DNA from: SM1-73 sp964588305
GTDB taxonomy: Bacteria > Zixibacteria > MSB-5A5 > SM1-73
NCBI GenBank assembly: GCA_964588305.1
Contig: CAZPOP010000024.1
Location: 1-40,791 of the forward strand
Direction of reading: 5' to 3'
Length of the DNA: 40,791 bases
Position 1 is the first letter of the stretch; the number at the start of each line of letters is the position of its first letter. This document shows positions 23,098 to 31,515 of the stretch, in pieces. A program made the translations under genes and the position numbers. Under the pieces are notes generated by a model. That model had not been told where the DNA came from, ran no database searches, and saw only the letters and a program-made list of their open reading frames with translations.

Positions 23098-25668
23098 CTA
23101 AAACCTTCCGGTCATTGAAAATCGCATGGTATTTGCCAAGGCTAAGTCTTTGGAGGAAGGAATATATGCGAAATCAAATCGGAACATGCTATATTGCAAT
23201 CCTGCCCCGAAGGTGGCGGTCTTGATGTCTCCATAGTAATCGTAAATGTAACCTGCCCTTAAAGATACATAGGACCCGTACCAGTATTCGATTCCCATGT
23301 TCTCGATGGCTTCATCGATTTCCTCACTAAGAGGATCATCCAATCCCACCAACTCTTTGTTCACTTCAAAGGTGGCAGTTAAACGATTGAAGGGAGTATC
23401 TACTATTCGGTAGGCAAGGCCAACTGCCAGATTGCGAGGTAAAGGATCTGATTGGCTCAAGTCGATATAGGCGATATCGGGTCCCAAATTGGTCAAAGCA
23501 GTCCCCAGACTGAGTCTTTTCAGCTGATACAAAAGCCCCACATCCAGAGCAAAAGAGGAACCTGATCCCTTGCCCCTTTCCATTCCAGCGCCCTGATCTG
23601 CTAAGTGACTGTAGACGATCTTGGCGGAGAGTCCTGTGGATAAACTCCGACTTGGTTTTGTGCCGTAGGAGAAGGCTAGAGCCAGCTCATAGCTGTCGAA
23701 TTCGCCCTTTATTGCTCCGGATTCATCTGTTCTCACGTTTTTCCCTAAAGAGAGAAAGGTAAGGTTGGTTCCCACTGTTCCCCATCCCTCCATGTGTTGG
23801 ACGTAGGAGACGTACTCATAATATAAGTCTGAGGCCAACTCGGGAAGCCAGTTAGCGTGCATAAGAGTAACTTCCCTTTTGGCATGGGCGTAAACCACTA
23901 GCTTTTCTGGCGCCGCAAACCAGAGTTCTCCGTCCCGACAAATGATCTTTTTGGTTTTGGCTCTTTCCAGGCCGGAGTGGTAATACCGCCCCCACTCTTC
24001 CCCATCCCAGCTCACCGTCCCGTATTCGGTTCCCACAAAAAGCTTGCCTCCACCAGCTTCCGCCAAGGAGAGGATGTGGCTTCCGGTAGCATTATGATAC
24101 ACGTAGAGCCTCTGCCCTGGTTCCAGCTGGTCAGAGTCAAGATCGTTATAATCCTTGATCATAGAAGATAACGTCTCGATTCGCTCCTGATTCCCCGGCC
24201 CCAAAAACCTCTCCGCCACCTTCCTCACATCGTCCCCTTCTGTTGTGGTATAAAGCTTGTATCCATAGGTGCTCCATTCACCCTCGGCATATCTCTTGAG
24301 CCCCCACTTGGTTCCTACCCATAAATTGTGATGGTCATCTGTAACCAAGCTGGTGATCTCCGCATTTATGGCCAGATTATAAGGGAGATTGATCTCCTGA
24401 CCCGGGCTCAAGTTTGAGTCCTGTAAGGCATTGTATCCTTTGACGAAACCAATAGCCTGAGAGATTTTCCTCTCATCTTCCGTTCCTAAGAATCTTCGCA
24501 CTACTTTCTCCAAGTCATCGCCGATCTTGAAAGCATATTCTTCATGAGGTTGCCAGGTTTGTCCGTCGAATTCGAACAGCTCTCTTCGGGTCGCAGCCCA
24601 GAAATCCCTTTCTCCCCGGCGGGCAATATCCACCACGTGCTTGTCAGGTATATCTTTTCCTAAGGGAGAGATGCTCCAGGCTGCTCCGTCGAATTTCGCT
24701 ATGCCTTGATCGGTCCCCACCCAGATTAACCTCTTGGAGACTGGGAGTATGGTGGTGATGCAATCCGAGGGCAACCCATCCTTTTGCCCATATCTTCTCC
24801 AGTGCTTGCGGTCAAAAACAAAAAGACCTTTCTTGGTCCCCACCCAGAGAAGGTCGCCTTCCGAGGCGATGGAGGTGAGAGTATCAGGGAAGAGTGCCTG
24901 GTAAGGAATCCTCAAAGTCTCCGGCAGTCTTTTCCCGATGGTTCGGGACATGATTGTGGAAATCTGGTCTGCCTCTTCCGGAGTGAGGTTGTCATCAGAG
25001 AGAAAATCATTTATCCCCTCCGTCAAATTCGAAAGCTCCTTCGAGTTCAAATGGCACTTGTCCCAGGCTTCCAATACAACTTCCCAGGACGAGGCGAGCT
25101 CTCCGAAGGGCTCAGAACCAGAGGACAACCTCCCCAAGACTTTGTCCCTTAAAGCCTCCAGCGAGTCCTTCTTGATCGGATTGTTGAATGCCGCAGTCAT
25201 CTGCACCATCTCTTTTATCCTCCCCTCATCCGTCTCCTGACCGTATTTCCTTATGATGCTCTCCACCGATTCCCCGGACGAGGTGGCGTAGTTTTCATAG
25301 TTGCTCCACTTGCCCCGAGAAAGCCTGACCAAATCGAAATCGGAGATAGCCCAGATGTCATAGCGTTTGTAGTTGATTTCGGGAATATCGTTTCTCAACA
25401 AGGCGATCGATTTTTCCTCGAAGCCGGGAGGAAAGGGGTATTCCAGGAAAGTGGAGGTCAAAGGATAGAGTCCCAGGCCAGCTGGGTTCCAGTGGGTGGC
25501 GGTGGCATCGTCCGAGATGGCCACAAAAGCCTCCCCCATCCCCGCGGCTCGGGCGCCTGCGGCTATCCTCAAAAACAATACTCCGGATCTGCTCACGTCC
25601 GCCCTTGATGATGAGCTGGCAAAAATCGTCATCGCTATAAACAATACCACAGAAATGGCCTTCCTCAT
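23098..25668 (-). CDS. PorV/PorQ-family outer-membrane barrel with a propeller and LysM-like insertion
   Basis: 856 residues. After the signal peptide, residues 27-66 (SGVLFLRIAAGARAAGMGEA, then DATATHWNPAGLG) match the start of PorV/PorQ. The barrel resumes at about 604 with HANWLPELASDLYYEYVSYV and ends with GIEYWYGSYVSLRAGYIYD, FRFDFAYIPSSKDLALANTM and FSMTGRF, again PorV-like. Between them about 525 residues are inserted: two-component-regulator-type propeller repeats (KDGLPSDCITTIL, LIWVGTDQGIAKFD, LWVGTKWGLKRY, LFVGTEYGTVSWD) and three LysM-like units (about 126-180, 378-429, 471-525) of the form GDDLEKVVRRFLG ... NLSPGQEINLP. By family knowledge PorV carries T9SS cargo from the translocon to the PorU sortase. 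GGGAGGT lies 4 bases before the ATG, and a promoter lies upstream. Confidence 0.85.
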   Translation of the reverse strand: MRKAISVVLFIAMTIFASSSSRADVSRSGVLFLRIAAGARAAGMGEAFVAISDDATATHWNPAGLGLYPLTSTFLEYPFPPGFEEKSIALLRNDIPEINYKRYDIWAISDFDLVRLSRGKWSNYENYATSSGESVESIIRKYGQETDEGRIKEMVQMTAAFNNPIKKDSLEALRDKVLGRLSSGSEPFGELASSWEVVLEAWDKCHLNSKELSNLTEGINDFLSDDNLTPEEADQISTIMSRTIGKRLPETLRIPYQALFPDTLTSIASEGDLLWVGTKKGLFVFDRKHWRRYGQKDGLPSDCITTILPVSKRLIWVGTDQGIAKFDGAAWSISPLGKDIPDKHVVDIARRGERDFWAATRRELFEFDGQTWQPHEEYAFKIGDDLEKVVRRFLGTEDERKISQAIGFVKGYNALQDSNLSPGQEINLPYNLAINAEITSLVTDDHHNLWVGTKWGLKRYAEGEWSTYGYKLYTTTEGDDVRKVAERFLGPGNQERIETLSSMIKDYNDLDSDQLEPGQRLYVYHNATGSHILSLAEAGGGKLFVGTEYGTVSWDGEEWGRYYHSGLERAKTKKIICRDGELWFAAPEKLVVYAHAKREVTLMHANWLPELASDLYYEYVSYVQHMEGWGTVGTNLTFLSLGKNVRTDESGAIKGEFDSYELALAFSYGTKPSRSLSTGLSAKIVYSHLADQGAGMERGKGSGSSFALDVGLLYQLKRLSLGTALTNLGPDIAYIDLSQSDPLPRNLAVGLAYRIVDTPFNRLTATFEVNKELVGLDDPLSEEIDEAIENMGIEYWYGSYVSLRAGYIYDYYGDIKTATFGAGLQYSMFRFDFAYIPSSKDLALANTMRFSMTGRF

Positions 25669-25784
25669 TAGAACCTCCCAAACGAGTTTTCGTTCACAAA
25701 ATAAGGCTAAAGGTGTAAGGAGGAAGAGGTTTTACTTTCACCCTTCAAGCTCTTTAACCTCTTAACCTTGTAACTATCATCCCT

Positions 25785-25813
25785 AATATAACCTTCTCAT
25801 CTAAGATTGGCAA
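25785..25813 (-). promoter_or_regulatory. sigma-70-type promoter for the PorV-like gene
   Basis: TTGCCA (25808-25813), 17-base spacer, TATATT (25785-25790) on the minus strand, 117 bases before the start codon. It suggests the PorV-like gene has its own promoter besides any read-through from the C25 gene. Confidence 0.7.
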
Positions 25814-25850
25814 GTGGTCCATCTCCTAAAATCAAGTGAACATATTTTTT

Positions 25851-25874
25851 GTCGGGACTAAGATCTCGACCTAC
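25851..25874 (-). repeat. GTAG-headed REP-like hairpin
   Basis: On the minus strand GTAG is followed by the stem GTCGAGA / TCCCGAC (7 bp with one G-T pair) and a 6-base loop. Same architecture as the REP sequences around the RAYT gene. Confidence 0.55.
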
Positions 25875-26000
25875 ACTTACCCATAGAACTGCACGAGACT
25901 TCTTTTTGCAAGAGCACCTCCTCCTTCCGCCTCTGGCGAAGGGAAATCTTATCTGTGCTCTAATATATTGAAATCGGCAACGATTCAAAAGATGATTTGT

Positions 26001-29000
26001 CTATCGCAAGACCACCGCCTTACCAAAGATCTCATCTTTTCTTTGCTGATCACTTGTTCTCTTTTCCGCCACCACCTTATAAATATAAACTCCGTTTGCT
26101 ACCCTGTCTCCGTCCTGATCCCTTCCATCCCAGGCCGTGGAGAAGTTTGTTCCGGCTTTTCTGGAGGAGTTAGGGATAACCTTGATCAGTCTCCCGGATA
26201 AGGTAAATATCTCTATCTTCACCCTATCTGCAGGTGAAGAGAGCCGATAGTAAAAGCTGGTTTCTTCTGAGAAGGGGTTGGGATAATTCATTACATCGCT
26301 GAGTTCGAATTCGGTTTGCGCCCTCACCTCTGCTCTTACCGAGAGCAGGGAGGAATTATTCGCGCTATCCCAGGCCTTGATGTTTAAGACGTGCTCCCCG
26401 CTGGACAGATTGGGCAGCTGGCAGGAAAGTGAGCCCTTCTGGAAGCTTCCCAGATCATATTGAAAATCTCCGGTCAGATCCAGCTGGTGTTGATAGTCCT
26501 GGTCAATCACCAGGGTAATTCCGTGTCCCAACTCGCCCGTGATATTTATTCCATGCTCGTCAGAGAGAGTAACCTGCAAAGTGGCGGAAGGTGGGATCAC
26601 GTCGCCCTCCACGAAGTCGGGATTCTCCTCAAATCTGACGGCCATTTCAGGTCCTAAGGTATCCACAACCGTGGTGTCCGAACCCAGAACGACCAGAGAG
26701 TCTTTCGCGCCGGCCCCATCTTGATTTTGGCCGAAAACGTAAACGCTCACTCTTGCAGTATTGCCGCCGTAGCTTATGTCTTTTGGCACCACAAAGCTGG
26801 CAGAGAATCTGCCACCCTCCACCAAGGCCTCTCCCCGGAAAATCACCAGACCGGGAAGATCATAATTCTGATAGTCAGATTCTGTGTCACCTGTCTTTAT
26901 CTCGTGCGCATTCTTTCTTTCAGAGTCAAAACAGAGAACCTGGGCTGTCCCGTCAAAATCGGCCTTCAGATCGCCTTTCCTCTCCCAGACCTCTCCTTGT
27001 ATATTTACCAGACTCAGAGCGGACAAGGTCTCCGGGGAAACCTGAGTCAGTTTGACCTCCAAACTCGGAATTCCCAATCTCAGAACGGGATCGCCAAAGA
27101 GGGCATATCTCCTGTCATTGGAATCGAGGCCTCGCACGAGTTTGGCAGAGTACAGGGCCTCCCCTATGGACATGGAAAGAGAATCAAATAGCAAGAAATC
27201 ATAGACTTTGAAGTTGAGTGCGGCGTTATCGTCCGGCGTAACCTTCAAAACTGCCGATATCGTGGCCACGGCTCCTTTCCCCTCCGCCCTTAATAGTTCC
27301 TCGGCCATCCCCTGAGTGAAGGGACTGAAAAACAACCCTTGGCTGCAGGAGGCCATATAAGCCAAGGGAAGTCTTTTTCCATTGGCAAGCTTGGGGATAT
27401 CCTGAGCCGTTCTGAAGACCTTCTCGTGTGCCCACAAATCCGGATTGCTGTGCCCTATATAGTTGACGATCAAGGAACCCGAATTGAAGCTGTTGACGAT
27501 GGCTTCCTCTGCCTGGGGCTTTTCTCCTTTATAATCAAAGGGGTACTCCATCAAGTATATTTTGGAGACGTCAAAGGATGAGGGGACGTGGTACTTGACT
27601 AACTTCTCGCTATCTCGAGTATGATACCTCCACAAATCGTCAAGCACGCCCACCTTATCCCACTCATCGTCTGCCACCAGCGTGATCAGATTTCTCCAGA
27701 TCCCGAATTCGGGCTCCCTTTCATAGCCTGTGATCTTCTCCACCACCGTCTCGGCCTCGCCTGCCGACCTTACCGGGAGTCGACCGATAACCATTATCAG
27801 GGTATCTCCAAACCACACATACTGGTCATCGGAGACCGACGAGGGGTCTACCGTGAACGGAGGAATGAAGGTTTGTTCGCCGGTGCCCAGGTTGTTTTTG
27901 TAATCGTAGGTCCCGTCTCCCACCAAAAGGACGAAAGCAGGTACCGGGCTTTGCCATTCCTGGTAGGCATATTTCAAGAAGTCCCGGATGGCTACCGGGT
28001 CAAGAAGGCCTCCGGAGAACTCATCATATATGTCTTGAACCCTGATGGTCTTCACTTCCATCTGGTTAAAGGAGGACCTCCAGTCCTTCAGGCTTTGAAC
28101 CTGGTGGTAGAAATCGGAATGGGCAATTATCAGAAAATCTGCCCGATTGTCAACATTTCTCAAATCCGATACTTCATCCAATAATAAACTAGCCGGCTTT
28201 TTAAATCTGCTTTGATCCACCAGGTAATATCTGGTTCTGAGACTCGCCTCCACTGTATCTTGGAGTCTGACATACTCTCCATCGATCTCGATGGGATCAA
28301 ACACCTTTACCTCAAACTCATCCGTCACATCGAAGACCCACGCCTGGGAGGAATAAAGATTGGAGATTTCGTATTGGACCACGCCTTGAGCTGGGGGGCT
28401 TTGGAAGAAGAGCTGGCGGTCGTGACACTCAAACTTCCGCCAATATTCCACCTCGTAGTAATCCAAAAAAACCGTATCCGAGAAAAAGAAATCCAATGTG
28501 TCCACTATCCCACCGTGGAAGGCAGAGGTGGAAGCGACCCTGAGGGTAAACGAGGAGAGCGAATCGATTATTTCTGCAGGCTCCTGATTAACTCTGATGT
28601 CTGCTTGCTCCACCGACTCCGTCTTGATTTTCAGCAAATTGGTATCGTTTGGAACTACCCCCGGCAGGCTCAGTTTCATGCGAACCGAATCTGTCCTCAG
28701 CCAATACCAATCGCTGTAATCTGGACACTGCTGGTCCTCCTCCATGTGCACTCGGGCCTTGAACTTATAAGGGGAAAAGGGATGTTGCTCAACCAACGCC
28801 CCGCTTTTGACCTCCATCCTCTTGGGAGGTTGGGGAAAGGAAGCCTCATTACCAAAGGTGAGCCAAAAGATGTGGTCACGGGTAAATGGATTGGTATAAA
28901 AACTGGCCCCCTCTCCGCTAAGATCGTAATCCCAATCATTCACCGACCAACCGTAGAAGAGGATGAAATCATCCGAATCAAAGGAGCCATCCTCCTCTCC

Positions 29001-29948
29001 GGAGACAAGAATCGACAGCTCCTGAAGTTCCAAAAAAGAGCCCGAATTGTCGAAGGGCAATGTTTTTCCGCCACCGGTAAAAATCCGAAAGGTTCTGGGG
29101 TCAATCTCACCTGCTGGCGCTCCAGCTTGGATTAACATGCTTCGGTCGACTTCGTAAATCCCATTATCCCGAACCACCATCTTATACCAGTTTTCAGCAT
29201 AGCCAAAAGGATAAGACAGACCAGGTTTGAGAAAACGCCGTTCCTGCTCTGTCCTTCTCCAGATTTTGGACTCCTCATAGTTTAACAGAACACTCCGGTA
29301 GATTCTCTCAAAAAGGTCCTTTTCAGCCCGCTGGGGTTCCGTTTCTCTTTTCCCGCCTGAAAAGCGAACCGAGATGGTGAGTTGCGGGTGGTATCTGATG
29401 GCTTTTCTTCGGGGGTTATATTGAATCGGATGGATCTTCAGCCTCACTATCCTTTGATTCCTCAAGAAGATGGGAGGCTCCCAAGAGACCATCCTTTCTG
29501 GAAAGAATCGGTCACGCATAAGGGTTTTGTCTAATTCCTGGTACGAGACCTTATACCCTAATGGGCTTTCGTCACTCTCCTCTATTCTGAGGGGAGAGCT
29601 TAAGTTTACCCCCGTCTGCTCTCTGGATTCTTCTTGCAGAATTTCCACTTCGATTTCAGACTGAAGCGGAACCCCTATCACCACTATCCTCACAGGCAAT
29701 CGAGGTTCCCCTGGAAGGTCGGAGGGCACACATTCATCTAAGTCTATCTGGTCAAGATCAATCCCGTCTATCTCAGTTTTTCTTATAACAGGTTCCGGAA
29801 CCCAATATCTGAAAACCACGCCCTCTTGATCGGATTGTAGTATTTCAATTTCATCATATTCCGAAACGGAACGCACTTCTCCCGGATAAAGGGAAAAAGC
29901 CAAAAACGCTGGTAAGAATACTGTTTTAACAACTCTCCCTGCTGCCAT
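26001..29948 (-). CDS. PorU-like C25 (gingipain-type) cysteine peptidase with a C-terminal sorting domain
   Basis: 1315 residues from an ATG at 29948 (MAAGRVVKTVFLPAFLAFSL signal peptide, GGGGAG 3-4 bases upstream). The open frame continues to 30026, but that start would sit inside the terminator hairpin at 29993-30032. The N-terminal 560 or so residues look like a C25 pro-region; the peptidase core (about 600-965) has LVGDGTYDY, VIGRLPVRSAGEAE, VNYIGHSNPDLWAHE (catalytic His833) and MASCSQGLFFSP (catalytic Cys868), then YALFGDPVLRLG. The end (VMNYPNPFSEETSFYYRL ... NGVYIYKVV) is a FlgD/T9SS-type sorting domain. PorU has the same layout: by family knowledge it removes cargo sorting domains and anchors cargo at the surface. 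The next gene is PorV-like, PorU's known partner. An ordinary secreted C25 protease is the alternative. Confidence 0.82.
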   Translation of the reverse strand: MAAGRVVKTVFLPAFLAFSLYPGEVRSVSEYDEIEILQSDQEGVVFRYWVPEPVIRKTEIDGIDLDQIDLDECVPSDLPGEPRLPVRIVVIGVPLQSEIEVEILQEESREQTGVNLSSPLRIEESDESPLGYKVSYQELDKTLMRDRFFPERMVSWEPPIFLRNQRIVRLKIHPIQYNPRRKAIRYHPQLTISVRFSGGKRETEPQRAEKDLFERIYRSVLLNYEESKIWRRTEQERRFLKPGLSYPFGYAENWYKMVVRDNGIYEVDRSMLIQAGAPAGEIDPRTFRIFTGGGKTLPFDNSGSFLELQELSILVSGEEDGSFDSDDFILFYGWSVNDWDYDLSGEGASFYTNPFTRDHIFWLTFGNEASFPQPPKRMEVKSGALVEQHPFSPYKFKARVHMEEDQQCPDYSDWYWLRTDSVRMKLSLPGVVPNDTNLLKIKTESVEQADIRVNQEPAEIIDSLSSFTLRVASTSAFHGGIVDTLDFFFSDTVFLDYYEVEYWRKFECHDRQLFFQSPPAQGVVQYEISNLYSSQAWVFDVTDEFEVKVFDPIEIDGEYVRLQDTVEASLRTRYYLVDQSRFKKPASLLLDEVSDLRNVDNRADFLIIAHSDFYHQVQSLKDWRSSFNQMEVKTIRVQDIYDEFSGGLLDPVAIRDFLKYAYQEWQSPVPAFVLLVGDGTYDYKNNLGTGEQTFIPPFTVDPSSVSDDQYVWFGDTLIMVIGRLPVRSAGEAETVVEKITGYEREPEFGIWRNLITLVADDEWDKVGVLDDLWRYHTRDSEKLVKYHVPSSFDVSKIYLMEYPFDYKGEKPQAEEAIVNSFNSGSLIVNYIGHSNPDLWAHEKVFRTAQDIPKLANGKRLPLAYMASCSQGLFFSPFTQGMAEELLRAEGKGAVATISAVLKVTPDDNAALNFKVYDFLLFDSLSMSIGEALYSAKLVRGLDSNDRRYALFGDPVLRLGIPSLEVKLTQVSPETLSALSLVNIQGEVWERKGDLKADFDGTAQVLCFDSERKNAHEIKTGDTESDYQNYDLPGLVIFRGEALVEGGRFSASFVVPKDISYGGNTARVSVYVFGQNQDGAGAKDSLVVLGSDTTVVDTLGPEMAVRFEENPDFVEGDVIPPSATLQVTLSDEHGINITGELGHGITLVIDQDYQHQLDLTGDFQYDLGSFQKGSLSCQLPNLSSGEHVLNIKAWDSANNSSLLSVRAEVRAQTEFELSDVMNYPNPFSEETSFYYRLSSPADRVKIEIFTLSGRLIKVIPNSSRKAGTNFSTAWDGRDQDGDRVANGVYIYKVVAEKRTSDQQRKDEIFGKAVVLR

Positions 29949-29983
29949 TTTCTCCCCGGTCCGGTTCGATGCTAAAAGCCACA

Positions 29984-30032
29984 AATAAAAAAGCCGAGTG
30001 AGTCTGGATGTAAAACCCCGCCGCAACTCGGC
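29984..30032 (-). terminator. intrinsic terminator in the leader of the C25 gene
   Basis: Stem GCCGAGT / ACTCGGC (30026-30032 with 29993-29999), followed on the minus strand by TTTTTTATTT. It ends 36 bases before the ATG at 29948 and directly follows the structured element at 30040-30184, as expected for an attenuator or for the end of a small RNA gene. Confidence 0.8.
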
Positions 30033-30039
30033 ACAAGAA

Positions 30040-30184
30040 CCTATAGGTCAAAGGGTTTTCGACTCAATAGCAACGTAAAGCTTAAATATCCATTTTCTAT
30101 TTGAGTTCATCTCTTCAGCCTTTTTCAAACGACTGAAAAGTTACCGACTACTGAAAACAAAACCCTTTGACTAATTCCTATAGG
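30040..30184 (-). ncRNA. structured leader RNA (three-way junction), candidate riboregulator
   Basis: CCTATAGG plus TCAAAGGGTTTT at one end pairs with AAAACCCTTTGA plus CCTATAGG at the other (20 pairs with a 6-base bulge), closing a 145-base element. Inside are two more stems: ACTCAATAG with CTATTTGAGT (30062-30070 with 30097-30106, one bulge) and TTCAG with CTGAA (30114-30118 with 30133-30137). A strong promoter precedes it and a terminator follows. No match to a riboswitch class I know. Alternatives: a MITE with 20-bp terminal inverted repeats, or an independent RNA of about 220 bases. Confidence 0.55.
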
Positions 30185-30212
30185 CTAATCCTCTGGTTCA
30201 ATTTTGTCTCTT

Positions 30213-30240
30213 ATTATACGGGAAAAATCAACTTTGTCAA
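30213..30240 (-). promoter_or_regulatory. strong sigma-70-type promoter for the leader RNA and C25 gene
   Basis: TTGACA (30235-30240), 16-base spacer, TATAAT (30213-30218) on the minus strand, both perfect consensus. Transcription would begin near 30206, giving a leader of about 258 bases before the ATG at 29948. Confidence 0.85.
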
Positions 30241-30349
30241 GCATTTTTTGCTGAGCCAAAGTTGAACATATCTCCGCCTAGATTCAAATATCACTCGGCC
30301 AGATTCTCCTCGCTTTGAATACGTGTTCCGAAAGTCTCCTTATTGCCAT

Positions 30350-31441
30350 CTAATTCAGCAATCTTTCTTTGACCAGGCTGGCTAAGCTCTTAGCCTTGAA
30401 AGCATTGATGAAGGAACACGCGGTTTCGTAGGCTTTCTGTTCTATCTGTTTAGCATGCTTTTGAGGAATGGAATCTATATCTTTTTTGAACTGCCTGGTG
30501 GCGAATTTTATGTCCTTTTTGTTTTCCTGAGCCCATCTTTTCATCTGATCCATCAGATCTTGGGGCATAAACTCGTGCGCGATATTCTGCCATTCGGTTC
30601 CCACATTCCCTTTACGAATCCCATAGTCGGCGAATTGCCCTACCACGCTTAGCGGCGTTCCGGTGATCCCGTGCTGAGCTATGCAAACGCCTTTGGGTTT
30701 GACGGAAGCGAAGATTTCTCCTGTTCTTTCTAAGTCTATGAATATCTTCTCCCCCGCCAGGTAGTTTCCGTGCTTGGAACCGTTGTTTATGGCCAAAAGA
30801 TCTGGATGAATTCCGTTTTCCTCCAATCCATCGATAAAAGCAGTTGCCTCTTCCATCGTGGTGAGGGTAGCTTCTTCTCCTGCGCGTTTCACCTCCCCTA
30901 CCTCAACCTCCAGGCCCACATCATAGGGAAGCATTAGGTTGGCAAGCTGACTGGTTATTCTCGTGTTGTCCCCCAGTTCATTGAAGGAGGCATCGATGGC
31001 GATCGAAGTGTAGCCAGCCTGAATTTCAGCTTCGATCTGCTCCTTGGCGGATCCGAGAGCCTCTGGCGAGGTGTCTTTAACCGTGGTATGATCACCGTGA
31101 ATGAAAAAGGGCTTTGAGAATCTGCTCTCTTCTGCGTACCCCACCACCGTCTCAAAGAAGATTTGAGGGGTTTGCCCTGTATACCCGCCGTCCACACTCC
31201 CCTCCGTTTTGGCCAACTCGAAGGCCACGACTGAGTCCAACTCTTCGGCAGCTCGCATTATCCCAGGAATCACGTGTTTTATTCTGGCATTGCACGCCAT
31301 AACGATGACTTTCTCATCCCTCAAGACCTTGAAGATATCGTGGGAGTTCAAGAGACACACCTTGCTTTTGCTTCCCAGATTCTTTGAAACGTGTTCGGGT
31401 CTCAGATCCAAAATCTTTGTATCTGCTGTTACCGGCGACAT
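30350..31441 (-). CDS. class II fructose-bisphosphate aldolase-like enzyme
   Basis: 363 residues, TIM-barrel class II aldolase fold. Zinc-ligand motifs are visible: FFIHGDHTTV (His115, Asp117, His118), NNGSKHGNYLAG (second His) and IAQHGITGTPL (third His and the GxxG phosphate loop), with EVEVGEVKRAGEEA carrying acidic residues as in KbaY/FbaA. By family knowledge these enzymes split or form ketose bisphosphates using a zinc enolate. The sequence departs from ordinary FbaA around the active site (HGDHT in place of HLDH), so the substrate may be another sugar phosphate. GGGAGGGAGG before the ATG is a good binding site. It sits between DUF554 and the leader of the C25 gene. Confidence 0.8.
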   Translation of the reverse strand: MSPVTADTKILDLRPEHVSKNLGSKSKVCLLNSHDIFKVLRDEKVIVMACNARIKHVIPGIMRAAEELDSVVAFELAKTEGSVDGGYTGQTPQIFFETVVGYAEESRFSKPFFIHGDHTTVKDTSPEALGSAKEQIEAEIQAGYTSIAIDASFNELGDNTRITSQLANLMLPYDVGLEVEVGEVKRAGEEATLTTMEEATAFIDGLEENGIHPDLLAINNGSKHGNYLAGEKIFIDLERTGEIFASVKPKGVCIAQHGITGTPLSVVGQFADYGIRKGNVGTEWQNIAHEFMPQDLMDQMKRWAQENKKDIKFATRQFKKDIDSIPQKHAKQIEQKAYETACSFINAFKAKSLASLVKERLLN

Positions 31442-31515
31442 AAAAGCCTCCCTCCCTTTTAAAGTTTGCCTTTTATACGTTTTGTCGGATAGAAAAGATG
31501 GTTCTTCAGCCTGAT

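Larger units (their letters stand above)
25669..26000. other. 330-base gap between the C25 and PorV-like genes
   Basis: Contains the PorV promoter (25785-25813), a GTAG-headed hairpin (25851-25874), a word-like tract on the minus strand (AAGGTTAAGAGGTTAAAGAG), and a second weak promoter-like pair (TTTGAA, 16 bases, TATATT) at about 25960-25990. No gene recognised. Confidence 0.5.

Noticed and set aside
26721..29135. Long plus-strand open frames opposite the C25 peptidase gene
   Set aside because: They are mirror frames of a well-supported minus-strand gene with signal peptide, catalytic motifs and sorting domain.
30057..30118. Hammerhead-ribozyme-like core (CTGAAGA and GAAA joined by a stem) in the leader RNA
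   Set aside because: Stem II would need a bulge next to the core, stem I pairs poorly, and the cleavage triplet would be the weak UUU form. Kept only as a structured RNA.
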